Below are positions 27,179 through 35,550 of a stretch of 54,264 nt of DNA, piece by piece; the first letter of the stretch is position 1, and each line of letters starts with the position of its first letter. The position numbers were made by a program, and so were the translations under genes. This stretch comes from Solirhodobacter olei (GTDB taxonomy: Bacteria; Pseudomonadota; Alphaproteobacteria; Rhodobacterales; Rhodobacteraceae): assembly GCF_004010155.1 (NCBI RefSeq), contig NZ_RRYH01000034.1, positions 1 to 54,264 of the forward strand, given 5' to 3'. A model generated the notes under the pieces. It had not been told where the DNA came from. It was given only the letters and a program-made list of their open reading frames with translations, and did not search any database.

Positions 27179-28426
27179 CTATTCGCCCGGCACCCAGTAG
27201 ACCTGCCGCGCCGGGTTCCAGCGCAGGATCGCGGAACGGGGTTGCTTGCCGAGTTCGGCGACGCGCAGCTCGTAATGCCCGGCGACCAGATGCGGCAGCA
27301 CCGCGAGCACCAGCCTGTCCTCTGACACGTCGTGCTGGCGGGTGCCGTCCTTGTTCCAGTCCCCGGCGGTCATCTTCATGACGTAGATCGGCTGCGCGAG
27401 GATCCGGCGCAGCGTCGTGCCGTCGATCTGGAACAGGTGCAGCGTTTCGAACGTGGCATAGCCGCCGGAATAGCCCTCTGTCTGGTCGCTGCGCAGCCCG
27501 AAGGCATAGGTGCCCGGCGCAATGCGGTAGGGCGCCAGATCGAACCCGGAAACGCTGTTGTCGGAGCGGCCGGCAGGCCAGGTATCGGCCCCCTCCGGCG
27601 CGATCGAGGGCAGCAGGATCGGGGCACCAGCGGGCGGGGCCCAGTCGCTGTTCAGGACGAACCCCTTGGGTGTGCGCGCGACCAGGTGCGGCGTGCCGCC
27701 CGGAGGCATCCGCAGCACGCCGAGATAGACGTCGGGATTGCTGTCGCAGCCCGGAGGCGCACCCGCCGGTGGCAGGTCGGCGGGATCATGCGCCGCGCAG
27801 ACAAGCGCGACATAGCCATTGGCCAGATGCGGCCATGGCTTCGCACCGACCAGCGTCACGCGCTTCGGATCGGCCTCCGGCGCGACGAGCCGCAGCACCG
27901 CGTCGCGCGTCAGCCCGGCCGGCAGGGGCGTGCCGAGCGGGCCCGTGTCGGGCGTGCCGCCGATCTGGCTGGCGAAGCTGCGCTTGCCCTCGGGCTGCGC
28001 GATCGCGCCCGGCACCGCGCCGAGGTCATGCACATGCGCCGGTGCGGTGGCGGCGAGCATGGCACCCTTGGTCTGGCAGACCTTGTAGGTTCCGGGCAGG
28101 GCCGTGCCAACCGGGCACAGGATGCCGCCCCATTGGTAGCCGGTCCGGTTGGCGCCGTAGCGGATATGAAACCATGGAAAACCGTTCCACGCATTCTCAC
28201 TGCGGCCGAGGATGGTAACCGGCTCTCCCTCTCTCAGGGCAGCGATGCGCGCGTCGGTCTTGCCGGGGCCCGATCGGACGGTGCCGCCCCAGGACCGGGC
28301 TGGCCGCGGGAATTCTGGGGCGCCGGCGGCGTCCGTTGCCACCGGCTGCGCCGCGGCAGACGTGGTCGCGACAGGCAGAGCCGCCAGGGCCACAAGGCAC
28401 AGGCGCGGAAGCGGGGAACCAGGCAT
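27179..28426 (-). CDS. Exported SH3-domain protein of unknown function
   Basis: 415 residues from the ATG at 28426, supported by GAGGAAAT just upstream and by the immediate signal peptide (MPGSPLPRLCLVALAALPVA, cleavage near 26-28). A bacterial SH3-like segment lies at about 42-110 (TVRSGPGKTDARIAALREGE followed by PVTILGRSENAWNGFPWFHI). The remainder is unrecognised and includes NKDGTRQHDVSEDRLVL near the end. Bacterial SH3 domains often bind peptidoglycan, so a cell-envelope role is likely but unproven. It is convergent with the LysR gene, 25 bp apart. Confidence 0.7.
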   Translation of the reverse strand: MPGSPLPRLCLVALAALPVATTSAAAQPVATDAAGAPEFPRPARSWGGTVRSGPGKTDARIAALREGEPVTILGRSENAWNGFPWFHIRYGANRTGYQWGGILCPVGTALPGTYKVCQTKGAMLAATAPAHVHDLGAVPGAIAQPEGKRSFASQIGGTPDTGPLGTPLPAGLTRDAVLRLVAPEADPKRVTLVGAKPWPHLANGYVALVCAAHDPADLPPAGAPPGCDSNPDVYLGVLRMPPGGTPHLVARTPKGFVLNSDWAPPAGAPILLPSIAPEGADTWPAGRSDNSVSGFDLAPYRIAPGTYAFGLRSDQTEGYSGGYATFETLHLFQIDGTTLRRILAQPIYVMKMTAGDWNKDGTRQHDVSEDRLVLAVLPHLVAGHYELRVAELGKQPRSAILRWNPARQVYWVPGE

Positions 28427-28857
28427 GCGGATTTCCTCTGGCGGACACTGTCCCAGTTCTAGGTGGATGGCCCCGAAACCGGCAAGCCCGCTTTGCGCCC
28501 GCATCCCGGCCGTTTGGCCGCGCGACCGCTGGTCGCGATGAGGTGCAGGACCCCGCTGCCGTTCGCTGCAGGCGCGATTGATCCGCGCTGCCGCAGCGGG
28601 GCAAACCGTGGGTCGTGATTCCGGACCATCGGGACCGGCCTCGCATCGGTGTGACCGAGGTCGGCTGGCGTTGTGTGCTATGGTGAAAAAGGCTTAGAGA
28701 TTTCTGTGTTCTGGCAGGTTGGACGAAGGGGCTGAATGGGGACAGGTTCACGATACGCTGTGGCGCGCTGGCCCATCAGCGGGGCTGATCTGCGCCGGGC
28801 GGACGTGATCCATGGCGCGTCTCGCGGCCGTCGCGAGACCTCAGGACGATCGTCCCG
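28427..28857. other. Intergenic region without a supportable gene (431 bp)
   Basis: No ribosome-binding site or recognisable protein. An ATG at 28736 opens a different frame that closes before the protease-like gene, so a frameshifted longer N-terminus cannot be excluded. GTGCTATGGTG at about 28675-28685 resembles an extended -10. Confidence 0.4.
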
Positions 28858-29535
28858 TTGCGTCAGGTGAGCGCAAAGCCGGATGGCGGGCAGGCGTATG
28901 GGTTTCGCCAGACCCAGCCGGGATCCTGCGGCGCGGCCAGCCTGCTGTGCGCCGCGATCGAGCTTGGCTGCACGACACTGCCCGGCAGGCGTGCCTGGGG
29001 AGAGCTCTGGACCGAGACCGTCCCCCTCAGCTGCGATCAGACCAGTGAATTGCGGATTTTTTCCGTCACCTCGGGCAGCGCCGGAAGCATTCCCTATGCG
29101 AGCCTCGGCCACTCGCTGCCGAGTTACATCTGCGAGGTCGCGGCCGTGCTGGGCCTCGAGGCGACCGTCTTCATCGCGAACAACCCGATCGGCACATTGC
29201 TGGAGTTCGTGTACCGGTCCGAAATCGCGCGCTCGGCCGAACTGCGTGTCGAGGTCGTCGAAAGCCCGCCCCCGCATCCGGGCGCCGGCGAGCGCCTTCT
29301 TCGGGTCACGCGGGTCGGACCGTCGTACTGGCTAATTCCCGCGGTTGCGCTGCATTGGGTCATGGAGCGGCCCGATGGATCGATCATGGACCCTGCAGGC
29401 GCTGAATTCGGGCACGGCCCGGGGCTCGCGCTGAACGCTCCGAGTCTGACGGACCTTGTGGAGCAGCGAAAACGGCAGGAGATCGACTGCTTCGACACCG
29501 GGATCGGCATCCTGTTTCGTCAGGCGTCCGGCTGA
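28858..29535 (+). CDS. Putative papain/C39-like cysteine protease
   Basis: 225 residues if the TTG at 28858 is the start; a GTG at 28867 is an alternative, and no ATG is available in frame. Residues line up as a papain-fold triad: Cys24 in RQTQPGSCGAASLLCAA (with Gln20 as a possible oxyanion residue), His166 in VALHWVM and Asp178 in GSIMDPA. This is the order seen in C39-like peptidases. No signal peptide or membrane segment. The C-terminus (FDTGIGILFRQ) is compact. The role is unknown; such small proteases occur in secretion-linked or toxin-like settings. The unusual start codon and weak ribosome-binding site may mean poor expression or decay. Confidence 0.55.
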   Translation: MRQVSAKPDGGQAYGFRQTQPGSCGAASLLCAAIELGCTTLPGRRAWGELWTETVPLSCDQTSELRIFSVTSGSAGSIPYASLGHSLPSYICEVAAVLGLEATVFIANNPIGTLLEFVYRSEIARSAELRVEVVESPPPHPGAGERLLRVTRVGPSYWLIPAVALHWVMERPDGSIMDPAGAEFGHGPGLALNAPSLTDLVEQRKRQEIDCFDTGIGILFRQASG

Positions 29536-29636
29536 GGCGACGTGACGTCATCGCGCGGGGCCCCGGTCAGGAGGGCGGGAAGCGGGCTTTTTCGGCCCGT
29601 TGTGGCCTCGACACCCGGCCGGAAAGCTATAGGTAA

Positions 29637-29990
29637 GGCCCAGATACAACTTTTCAGGGGCGCGCAGAGCCGTGGGGGGCAAGCCCGGCGACCCAAACGA
29701 AGGCGCGCGCACTGGCTCAATCCCATGCCATAATTGGTACGGCTTTCATCGAGCACGTAGAGACGGGAGAACTCTACGGGATCTATGCCTATGACCTGGT
29801 CTGGGGGCAGGACGTCGTTCCCGGGCCCGGGGGAGGGGACGAGACCGTTCATTTCGGCCAGTTCAATCACCCCTGCCTCGGGCTTCTCCATTGGGCGTTC
29901 TGGGAAGGTTCGGACGGAACCCTCGAAGACTTTCAGAGCAGCGTCGGGCCCCACAAGCTGATCATTAACTTCGAGGTGATCGATATCTGA
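29637..29990 (+). pseudogene. Open frame without a start codon downstream of the protease-like gene
   Basis: The frame ending at the TGA 29988-29990 reads as a natural globular protein from about 29727 on (AIIGTAFIEHVETGELYGIY then AYDLVWGQDVVPG, ending HKLIINFEVIDI). No ATG, GTG or TTG exists in frame between the preceding stop (29634-29636) and that region; an ATG at 29725 is in another frame and is closed after two codons. It may be the end of a broken gene, a frameshifted gene or a sequencing error. It could be the partner of the protease-like gene. No family was recognised. Confidence 0.4.
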
Positions 29991-30013
29991 ATCGGGCGGT
30001 TCGGTGCGGCGGC

Positions 30014-31051
30014 CTAGCGAATGACGCTCGATCCCCGGGGGATCAGGGTCGGCCGCGGGCCCGCCACATGGCCCTGACCGTCCCCCTGCCGCAGATGGTC
30101 GAGCAGCAGGTCGACCGCCTGGGCGGCGACGATGTCGAGAGAGAGGTCCACCGCGGTCAGCATCGGCCGGCACTGGCGCGCGCGCAGCCCGTCGTAGCGC
30201 GTGACGATCCTTATGTCTTCGGGAACCCTGAGGCCGGCTTCCGCCGCGGCGCGATTTGCCCCGACCGCGAAAGCGTCCACCGGCACGCAGAGGCCGTCGA
30301 TGCGCGGATGCTCGGCCAGCAGGGCGCGGATGGCGCGATACGCGCCCTCCTCCCCGTCGCTTTCGTCTGTCCGCAGGATGATGGGCTCCATCCCCCGGGC
30401 GCGGGCGAAGTCACGGTAGACCGACTCGGCCTCGATATAGGAGTTCCGGCGCGAGGCCCCGAGGACCAGAGCGATGTGGCCCGCCCCCTGTTCGTCCAGG
30501 TGGTTGAGAAGAAGGTCGACCGTCTCTGCCGAGCGGAGGTCGACGTAGGGCACCTCTGCCTCCGCGCCGTTCAGGCGGCCGATCGAAACGATCGGCAGAC
30601 CGCTTTTGCGCAGGCGCACCACATCCGGATCGTCGCTGGCCGGTTCGACCAGAATGGCGCCGTCGATCGACAGGCTCTCGATCGGGCGGCCGCTTTTTTC
30701 GGTGGGCGGGACGAGGACGAGGGCCATGCCGCGTTCCAGCGCCGCAGCCGCAGCGACCGCCGCGATCTCCATCAGGAAGCCGAGCTGGGAGGGGCCGGCG
30801 GCGACCGCGAAGGGCATGGAGGAGAAGAGCGCGATCATCTCCGACCGGCCGGTGCGGAGGCGCTGCGCGCTGATGTTCGGGGTGTAGCCCAGCAGGCGAA
30901 CCGCCGCCTTCACCCGCTCGCGCGTGTCGGCATCGACATACCGCCGCCCGGAGAGGGCGTTCGAGACAGTGGCCGGGGACACCCCCACCTCGCGCGCGAT
31001 ATCGACAATCGTCACGCGGGCGCGGCGGGGTTTCTGTGGACTGCGGGACAT
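30014..31051 (-). CDS. LacI-family transcriptional regulator
   Basis: 345 residues from the ATG at 31051 (AAGGTGG upstream). A LacI helix-turn-helix with hinge is at 13-65 (TIVDIAREVGVSPATVSNAL, GRRYVDADTRERVKAAVRLL, GYTPN), followed by a periplasmic-binding-protein-like effector domain (LLLNHLDEQGAGHIALVLGA, DGLCVPVDAFAVGANRAAAE). It is divergent from the nucleobase permease-deaminase-TSUP operon. The intergenic region carries a LacI-type palindrome, so it most likely represses that operon until a nucleobase or its product is bound. The effector is inferred from the neighbours. Confidence 0.93.
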   Translation of the reverse strand: MSRSPQKPRRARVTIVDIAREVGVSPATVSNALSGRRYVDADTRERVKAAVRLLGYTPNISAQRLRTGRSEMIALFSSMPFAVAAGPSQLGFLMEIAAVAAAAALERGMALVLVPPTEKSGRPIESLSIDGAILVEPASDDPDVVRLRKSGLPIVSIGRLNGAEAEVPYVDLRSAETVDLLLNHLDEQGAGHIALVLGASRRNSYIEAESVYRDFARARGMEPIILRTDESDGEEGAYRAIRALLAEHPRIDGLCVPVDAFAVGANRAAAEAGLRVPEDIRIVTRYDGLRARQCRPMLTAVDLSLDIVAAQAVDLLLDHLRQGDGQGHVAGPRPTLIPRGSSVIR

Positions 31052-31151
31052 CGCCACCTTGCCGTTCGAGAGGCCGTTGCAGCCCCCCGTACCTCTATCG
31101 GCCGTCACCCGCATCTGGGCAAGTGTCCCGTCTGACAGGAAATTTGGATGC

Positions 31152-31183
31152 TTGACATGTCAGAGGCGCTGTGGCGCTATAGT
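31152..31183 (+). promoter_or_regulatory. Candidate promoter of the nucleobase permease operon
   Basis: TTGACA at 31152-31157 and TATAGT at 31178-31183 have a long 20-base spacer. The -10 element lies inside the first half of the LacI-type operator, as expected for a repressed promoter. TGACATGTCA (31153-31162), a 10-base palindrome, overlaps the -35. Confidence 0.5.
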
Positions 31184-31200
31184 AAAACGTTTTACTATAG
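31177..31200. promoter_or_regulatory. Perfect 24-bp LacI-type operator
   Basis: A perfect 24-base palindrome, half site CTATAGTAAAAC, centred on the CG that LacI-family proteins favour (core GTAAAACGTTTTAC). It lies between the LacI gene and the permease operon and overlaps the candidate -10. Confidence 0.85.
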
Positions 31201-31223
31201 TGAATCTGCGGCGCGAACAACGA

Positions 31224-31236
31224 GTAAACGTTTTAC
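31224..31236. promoter_or_regulatory. Second, imperfect LacI-type operator
   Basis: GTAAACGTTTTAC repeats the core of the operator at 31177-31200 with one A missing. The centres lie about 41 bp apart, close to four helical turns, so a tetramer could bind both. Confidence 0.65.
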
Positions 31237-31329
31237 CGTGGCTTTCCGCGCCCAGGCCCCCGGCGCCCCCGCCGGTGGGGGCGGGCGAGCCGGGCGGTCG
31301 CGTCCGCGACAACGAAACAGGGATCGACC

Positions 31330-32673
31330 ATGTCTCAACACGTCCAACCCGTCGACGAGCGAATGGCTCTTCGCAGACTCATCCCCTTCGGGCTTCAGCA
31401 TGTCCTGGTGATGGCGGCATCGCCCATCACCTCGGTCTTCATCGTCAGCCGCACCCTCAACCTCTCGGCCGACCTGACGATCAACCTGATCAGCGCGACC
31501 TTCCTGGTCTGCGGCCTCGGCTCTCTGCTGCAGAGCTTCGGGCCGTGGAAGTTCGGCGCGCGCCTGCCGTTCATCATGGTTCCGGGCGGCGCACCGATCG
31601 CGATCTTCCTGATCATCGCCAAGCAGACGGATATCCAGACGGCCGTGGGCGCGGTGATCATCACGGCCCTGCTTTATTTCGCGATCATCCCGGTCTTCGC
31701 GCGTGGCCTGCGGTATTTCCCGAAGCTGGTGATCGGCACGATGCTGATTCTGGTTTCGATCAACCTCGTGAAGATCTACGGTGGCATCGTCACCGGCCAG
31801 CCCGGCAGCGCGCATTTCGGCGACCCGGCGAACATCCTCATGGCGCTGATGACGATCGGGCTGACGCTGGTCTTCGCCCGCGTCCTGACCGGGATGCTGA
31901 GTCAGCTGAGCGTGCTGTTCGGCCTGCTCGCCGGGGCTGCGGTGGCCGCGGCGCTGGGGCAGATGAGCTTCGGGTCGATCCTGCCCGGGCCGGTGGTGAG
32001 CTTCCCCACGCTCCTGCCGTTCGGGATGCCGCATTTCGACCTTTACGCGGCCGTGCCGCTGATCGTGTTCAGCGTGATCTCCATGGCCGAGGCGACGGGC
32101 CAGACCGTGGCGATCGCCGATGCGGTCGGAAAGGACATCGACCAGCGCGTCGACGTTCCCAAGACGATCCGCGGCGACGCGCTGATCTCGCTTATCGGCG
32201 GGCTCTTCGGCACCTCGCTGATCATCACCAGCGGCGAGAACATCGGCGTGGTGAAGGCGACCGGCGTGAAGTCGCGCTATGTGACTGCGGTGAGCGGGGT
32301 GATCCTGATCGGCATCGCGCTTCTGGCGCCGATCGGGCGGCTGGTCTACGCCATCCCCGGCCCCGTGGTCGGCGGCACCGCGATCATCGTCTTCTGCATC
32401 ATCGCGGTGATGGGGATCGACATGCTGCGCAACGTCGACATGTCGGATCATGGAAACGTCTTCACGCTTGCCTCGGGCCTGACGATGGGCCTGCTGCCGA
32501 TCCTCGTGCCGGGCGTCTACAGCCACTTCCCGCATGCCGCGCAGATGATCCTCGGCAATGGTCTGGCGGCGGGCACGGTGACGGCGGTGCTGGTCAACAT
32601 CCTGTTCCAGAGCCGGGCGCCGAGGGTCGGGTTCACCGACATGCGCGCCGGCCTGGAGCTGACGGAGGAATAG
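31330..32673 (+). CDS. NCS2-family nucleobase (uracil/xanthine-type) permease
   Basis: 447 residues with twelve to fourteen hydrophobic segments. NCS2 marks: LIPFGLQHVLVMAASPITSV at the N-terminus (QH motif), FGARLPFIMVPGGAPIAIFL, and the TM8-TM10 region with SMAEATGQTVAIADAVGKDI and GDALISLIGGLFGTSLIITS. The segment after GGLFGT aligns with the family motif that contacts the purine or pyrimidine ring. It imports a nucleobase with protons or sodium. It heads an operon with a deaminase-like amidohydrolase, consistent with purine use. The LacI-type operators lie about 100-150 bp upstream. Confidence 0.92.
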   Translation: MSQHVQPVDERMALRRLIPFGLQHVLVMAASPITSVFIVSRTLNLSADLTINLISATFLVCGLGSLLQSFGPWKFGARLPFIMVPGGAPIAIFLIIAKQTDIQTAVGAVIITALLYFAIIPVFARGLRYFPKLVIGTMLILVSINLVKIYGGIVTGQPGSAHFGDPANILMALMTIGLTLVFARVLTGMLSQLSVLFGLLAGAAVAAALGQMSFGSILPGPVVSFPTLLPFGMPHFDLYAAVPLIVFSVISMAEATGQTVAIADAVGKDIDQRVDVPKTIRGDALISLIGGLFGTSLIITSGENIGVVKATGVKSRYVTAVSGVILIGIALLAPIGRLVYAIPGPVVGGTAIIVFCIIAVMGIDMLRNVDMSDHGNVFTLASGLTMGLLPILVPGVYSHFPHAAQMILGNGLAAGTVTAVLVNILFQSRAPRVGFTDMRAGLELTEE

Positions 32674-32687
32674 CCCCTTCCGGCCGC

Positions 32688-32712
32688 CTGCCGCCCGCGC
32701 ATCGGGCGGCGG
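32688..32712 (+). repeat. Intercistronic hairpin between permease and amidohydrolase genes
   Basis: CCGCCCG (32691-32697) pairs with CGGGCGG (32703-32709) across a five-base loop, and the stem extends by further G-C and G-T pairs. There is no T-run; it may partially attenuate or protect the mRNA. Confidence 0.45.
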
Positions 32713-32746
32713 GTCCCCTTAAGATCCCATCGACTGGAACACCGAC

Positions 32747-34156
32747 ATGCGTACCCCGCCCGACCCGAGCTGGCTTTCGACCGGCCCCCGCCTTCTGCTG
32801 CCCGAGCATCTGCTGCTGCCCGACGGACCGGCGACCGGCCAGGCTGTCGTCGTCGCCGATGGCAGGTTCGCCGACCTCGGACCACGAGAGGAGGTCATCG
32901 CGCGGAACCCGCACCTGACTGCGCAGGACCTTCCCGGCAAGCTGATCATGCCGGGTTTCGTCGATGCCCATCATCACCTGACCCAGACCTTCGGCAAGGC
33001 GCTTGCCTTCGGCGAGCCTTCGGAAATCTTCAAGCGGATCTGGGTGCCGCTTGAGGGCGCGCTCGACACCGAGCTGATCTACCTCGCGGCGAAGGCCGCG
33101 GCGCTGGAGGCGCTGCGAGGCGGGTTTACCACGGTGGTGGATGCGGGGACCCGGTCCCCCGGCGACATCGGCGCGATCGCGCGGGCGACCGAGGAGGCAG
33201 GCCTGCGGACCGTCCTTGGCCTGATCTGCAACGACGCGGCGCCCGGGGCGGACCGCGCGGAGATCCGGAAGCGGGCGGAACGGCATCTGGGCGCCTGGTC
33301 GGGCCATGCGCTGACCCATCCCTCGCTCGCGATCTCGATCCCGGAGGCGGCAAGCGACGAGATGCTGCGCGACACCTCCCGCATGGCGGCCGAGGCGGGC
33401 GCCGTCTTTCAGACCCATGTGAACGAGCATCTTGCCGCGGTCGAGCGTTCGCTGGTCAGCCGCAGGCGGCGGCCGCTGGATCTTCTGCACCACCTTGGCG
33501 TGCTGGGGCCGCAGGTTCTGATCGCGCATTCGACGCTGGTGACGCCGGATGAGCTGATGATGCTGCGCGATACCGGGACGGCGGTGTCCTACAACCCCGT
33601 CGCCTCGCAATGGAAGGGCAATGCGGTCGCGCCCGCGACGCTGATGCAGAGCCTCGGCATCCGCTTCGGGATCGGCACGGACGGGACGCGGAGCGACGGG
33701 TTCCGGCTGGTTGATGCGGCCGAGGCGGTGCAAAGGATTGCCTTCGGGCTGGGCACCGGGGATTTCTCCTGCGGGGCGGGCTGGACCTGGCTTGAGCATG
33801 CCACCGCCAGGGGCGCGGATGCGGCGGCGCTGGGCGCGGTCACCGGAGAGATCGCGCTGGGCAAGGCGGCAGATTTCCTTGTCGTCGATATCGATGTGCC
33901 GGAGTTCAGCCCCTCCTGGGACCTGGTCTGGGAGCTGGTGCGCCTTGGCAACCGCGACCAGATCGAGGCGGTCTTCGTGGCGGGCGCGCTGCGCCTGTGG
34001 CAGGGCTGGCCTGTGGACTGGGACGGCAAGGCCCTGATGCGGCGAATGGCCGAGCGGGCGGCGAAGGTGATCGCCTCGGCCCCGATCCAGCGGATCCACA
34101 GCCGGTCGACCGAGCACCGCTCTGCGATGCGCCTCGTCGCCGGAGGGAACCAATGA
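32747..34156 (+). CDS. Metal-dependent amidohydrolase, nucleobase/triazine deaminase type (8-oxoguanine deaminase/AtzB-TrzN-like)
   Basis: 469 residues. The amidohydrolase TIM-barrel ligands are present: H-x-H in GFVDAHHHLTQ (about 70-75), His in TQTHVNEHLAAVE-like strand (QTHVNEHL), His in LIAHSTLVTP and Asp in GIGTDGTRSDGF. The set and length match the deaminase subgroup that includes 8-oxoguanine deaminase, guanine deaminase-like and triazine hydrolases. It is co-transcribed with the nucleobase permease upstream and overlaps the TSUP permease by four bases. The substrate is therefore probably a purine or a related heterocycle taken up by the permease. Confidence 0.85.
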   Translation: MRTPPDPSWLSTGPRLLLPEHLLLPDGPATGQAVVVADGRFADLGPREEVIARNPHLTAQDLPGKLIMPGFVDAHHHLTQTFGKALAFGEPSEIFKRIWVPLEGALDTELIYLAAKAAALEALRGGFTTVVDAGTRSPGDIGAIARATEEAGLRTVLGLICNDAAPGADRAEIRKRAERHLGAWSGHALTHPSLAISIPEAASDEMLRDTSRMAAEAGAVFQTHVNEHLAAVERSLVSRRRRPLDLLHHLGVLGPQVLIAHSTLVTPDELMMLRDTGTAVSYNPVASQWKGNAVAPATLMQSLGIRFGIGTDGTRSDGFRLVDAAEAVQRIAFGLGTGDFSCGAGWTWLEHATARGADAAALGAVTGEIALGKAADFLVVDIDVPEFSPSWDLVWELVRLGNRDQIEAVFVAGALRLWQGWPVDWDGKALMRRMAERAAKVIASAPIQRIHSRSTEHRSAMRLVAGGNQ

Positions 34157-34860
34157 GTCTTTCGATCCTGGCCGTGGCGGCGCTGGTCGTGGCGCTGGCA
34201 GGCTTTGCGCAGGGCGTGGCGGGGATCGGCTTCGCGCTGATCGTGGCGCCCGTCATCGGCTACGTGCGGCCGGACCTGATGCCGGCGACGCTTCTCGTTT
34301 TGATGATCCCGCTGAACCTTTTCGTGGCGGCCCGGGAATGGCCGGAGATCGACCGGCGCGGTGCGAGCTGGGTGACGGTGGGCCGGCTGGCGGGCACCTT
34401 CGGCGGCATCGCGGTGCTGGCGACGATCCCGCCGAGTTCGCTGCATCTGCTGATCGGGGCGGCGATCATCCTTGCCGTGCTGGCGAGCGTCACCTCGCCG
34501 GTCTTCGTGCCGGGGCACAAGGCCTTCCTGACGGCGGGCGTCGTCGCCGGCGTGGCGGAGACGGCGACGGGGGTGGGCGGGCCGCCGCTGGCGCTGGTCT
34601 ATCAGCATCACGAGCCCAAGCAGATCCGCGCCACGATCGCCATCTGCTTCCTGATCGGCGAGGTCGTCTCGCTCGCCTCGCTTCTGGCCGTCGGCCGCGT
34701 GAACGTGGCGGAGCTGCGCTTTGCCGTGGCGCTGATGCCCGCCGTTGCGCTTGGTGTCCTGGCGAGCCGGCACGCGCACGGCTGGCTGAGCGCAAGGCTG
34801 GCGCGGCAGATCGTGCTTGGCTTCGCGCTGGTGTCCGGGGTCATTCTGCTCGCCCACTAG
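34153..34860 (+). CDS. TSUP-family (TauE/SafE) membrane permease
   Basis: 235 residues from the ATG at 34153 (MSLSILAVAALVVALAGFAQ), overlapping the deaminase stop as ATGA and preceded by GGAGGG. About seven to eight hydrophobic helices in two halves. The family glycine-rich loop appears twice (GFAQGVAGIGFALIVAPVIG; VAETATGVGGPPLALVYQHH). TSUP proteins move small anions such as sulfite, sulfoacetate or organic acids. In this operon it may export or import a product of nucleobase breakdown; that link is inferred from co-transcription only. Confidence 0.9.
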   Translation: MSLSILAVAALVVALAGFAQGVAGIGFALIVAPVIGYVRPDLMPATLLVLMIPLNLFVAAREWPEIDRRGASWVTVGRLAGTFGGIAVLATIPPSSLHLLIGAAIILAVLASVTSPVFVPGHKAFLTAGVVAGVAETATGVGGPPLALVYQHHEPKQIRATIAICFLIGEVVSLASLLAVGRVNVAELRFAVALMPAVALGVLASRHAHGWLSARLARQIVLGFALVSGVILLAH

Positions 34861-34951
34861 GCGCCATCGCGAATGGCAAGCCCGGCGCCGGGCCCGGCGT
34901 CATCGCCCCCGCCCGCGACCGGACGACAAATCCGTCGTCCGCGCGGGCGTT

Positions 34952-34965
34952 TTGAGTGCCGTCAA
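34952..34965. promoter_or_regulatory. Crp/Fnr-type box upstream of the PepSY-like gene
   Basis: TTGAG-TGCC-GTCAA, one mismatch from the perfect TTGAC-N4-GTCAA found elsewhere in the window, about 91 bp upstream of the PepSY-like start codon. Confidence 0.6.
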
Positions 34966-35055
34966 TGTGCGGGCAGGGGATCGCTGTGAAATGCGCGTGA
35001 AGACCACGCGCCTGACTGTTCGGGCGCAGGGGTGACAGGCGTCGGAGCGGCAGAT

Positions 35056-35412
35056 ATGCCTTACATGATCATAACATCCGCGGCGCTTCTGATTTCCGTG
35101 GCCTATGCAACCGCGCAGACCACTGGGGGGATGGGGCCGGTCTACCGGACCTTGCAGCAGCAGGGGTTCACCAACATTCGGACCGTGCGTGACCGTACCC
35201 GAAACCGCATTCGCGTCACGGCGCAGCGCGGCAGTCTCACACGCAGACTGGTCTATGATGCCGCGACCGGAGCGTTGCTGTGGGATAACCTCGCCCCCGA
35301 CCAGGACCGGACCCGCGATCGCATCTACCAACGGGACTTCGGCAAGGATCGCGACCGCGATCGATTTCAGGATGGCATGCCGGACCGCGTTCGCGACCCG
35401 ACGGGCCATTAG
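35056..35412 (+). CDS. Small exported PepSY-like protein
   Basis: 118 residues from the ATG at 35056, chosen for GGAGCGG five bases upstream and the immediate signal peptide (MPYMIITSAALLISVAYATA). The middle matches the PepSY pattern: a strand with GFTNIRTV, then RIRVTAQRG, then RLVYDAATGALLW. The C-terminal third is strongly charged (DRDRDRF, RDRT repeats). PepSY modules are small periplasmic domains often linked to redox or metal proteins. The next gene encodes a cytochrome b561, so a joint electron-transfer or membrane-redox role is plausible. A Crp/Fnr-type box precedes it. Confidence 0.7.
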   Translation: MPYMIITSAALLISVAYATAQTTGGMGPVYRTLQQQGFTNIRTVRDRTRNRIRVTAQRGSLTRRLVYDAATGALLWDNLAPDQDRTRDRIYQRDFGKDRDRDRFQDGMPDRVRDPTGH

Positions 35413-35550
35413 GGCATGGCCGTCGAAGCATGAGGAAAAGCCCAGGGGGCCGTTTGGAAAGGCAAAGGCCTGCGCGGGCATTGGAACGGGGTTTTGGTCC
35501 CATTCGCCCGAGTGGGTTCCTGCATCTGTTGGCATTGGAAAGGTGAAGAA

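Noticed and set aside
29520-30173. Minus-strand frame of 217 codons
   Set aside because: It covers the plus-strand frame with protein-like composition and the end of the lacI gene; its own translation has no recognisable features or ribosome-binding site.
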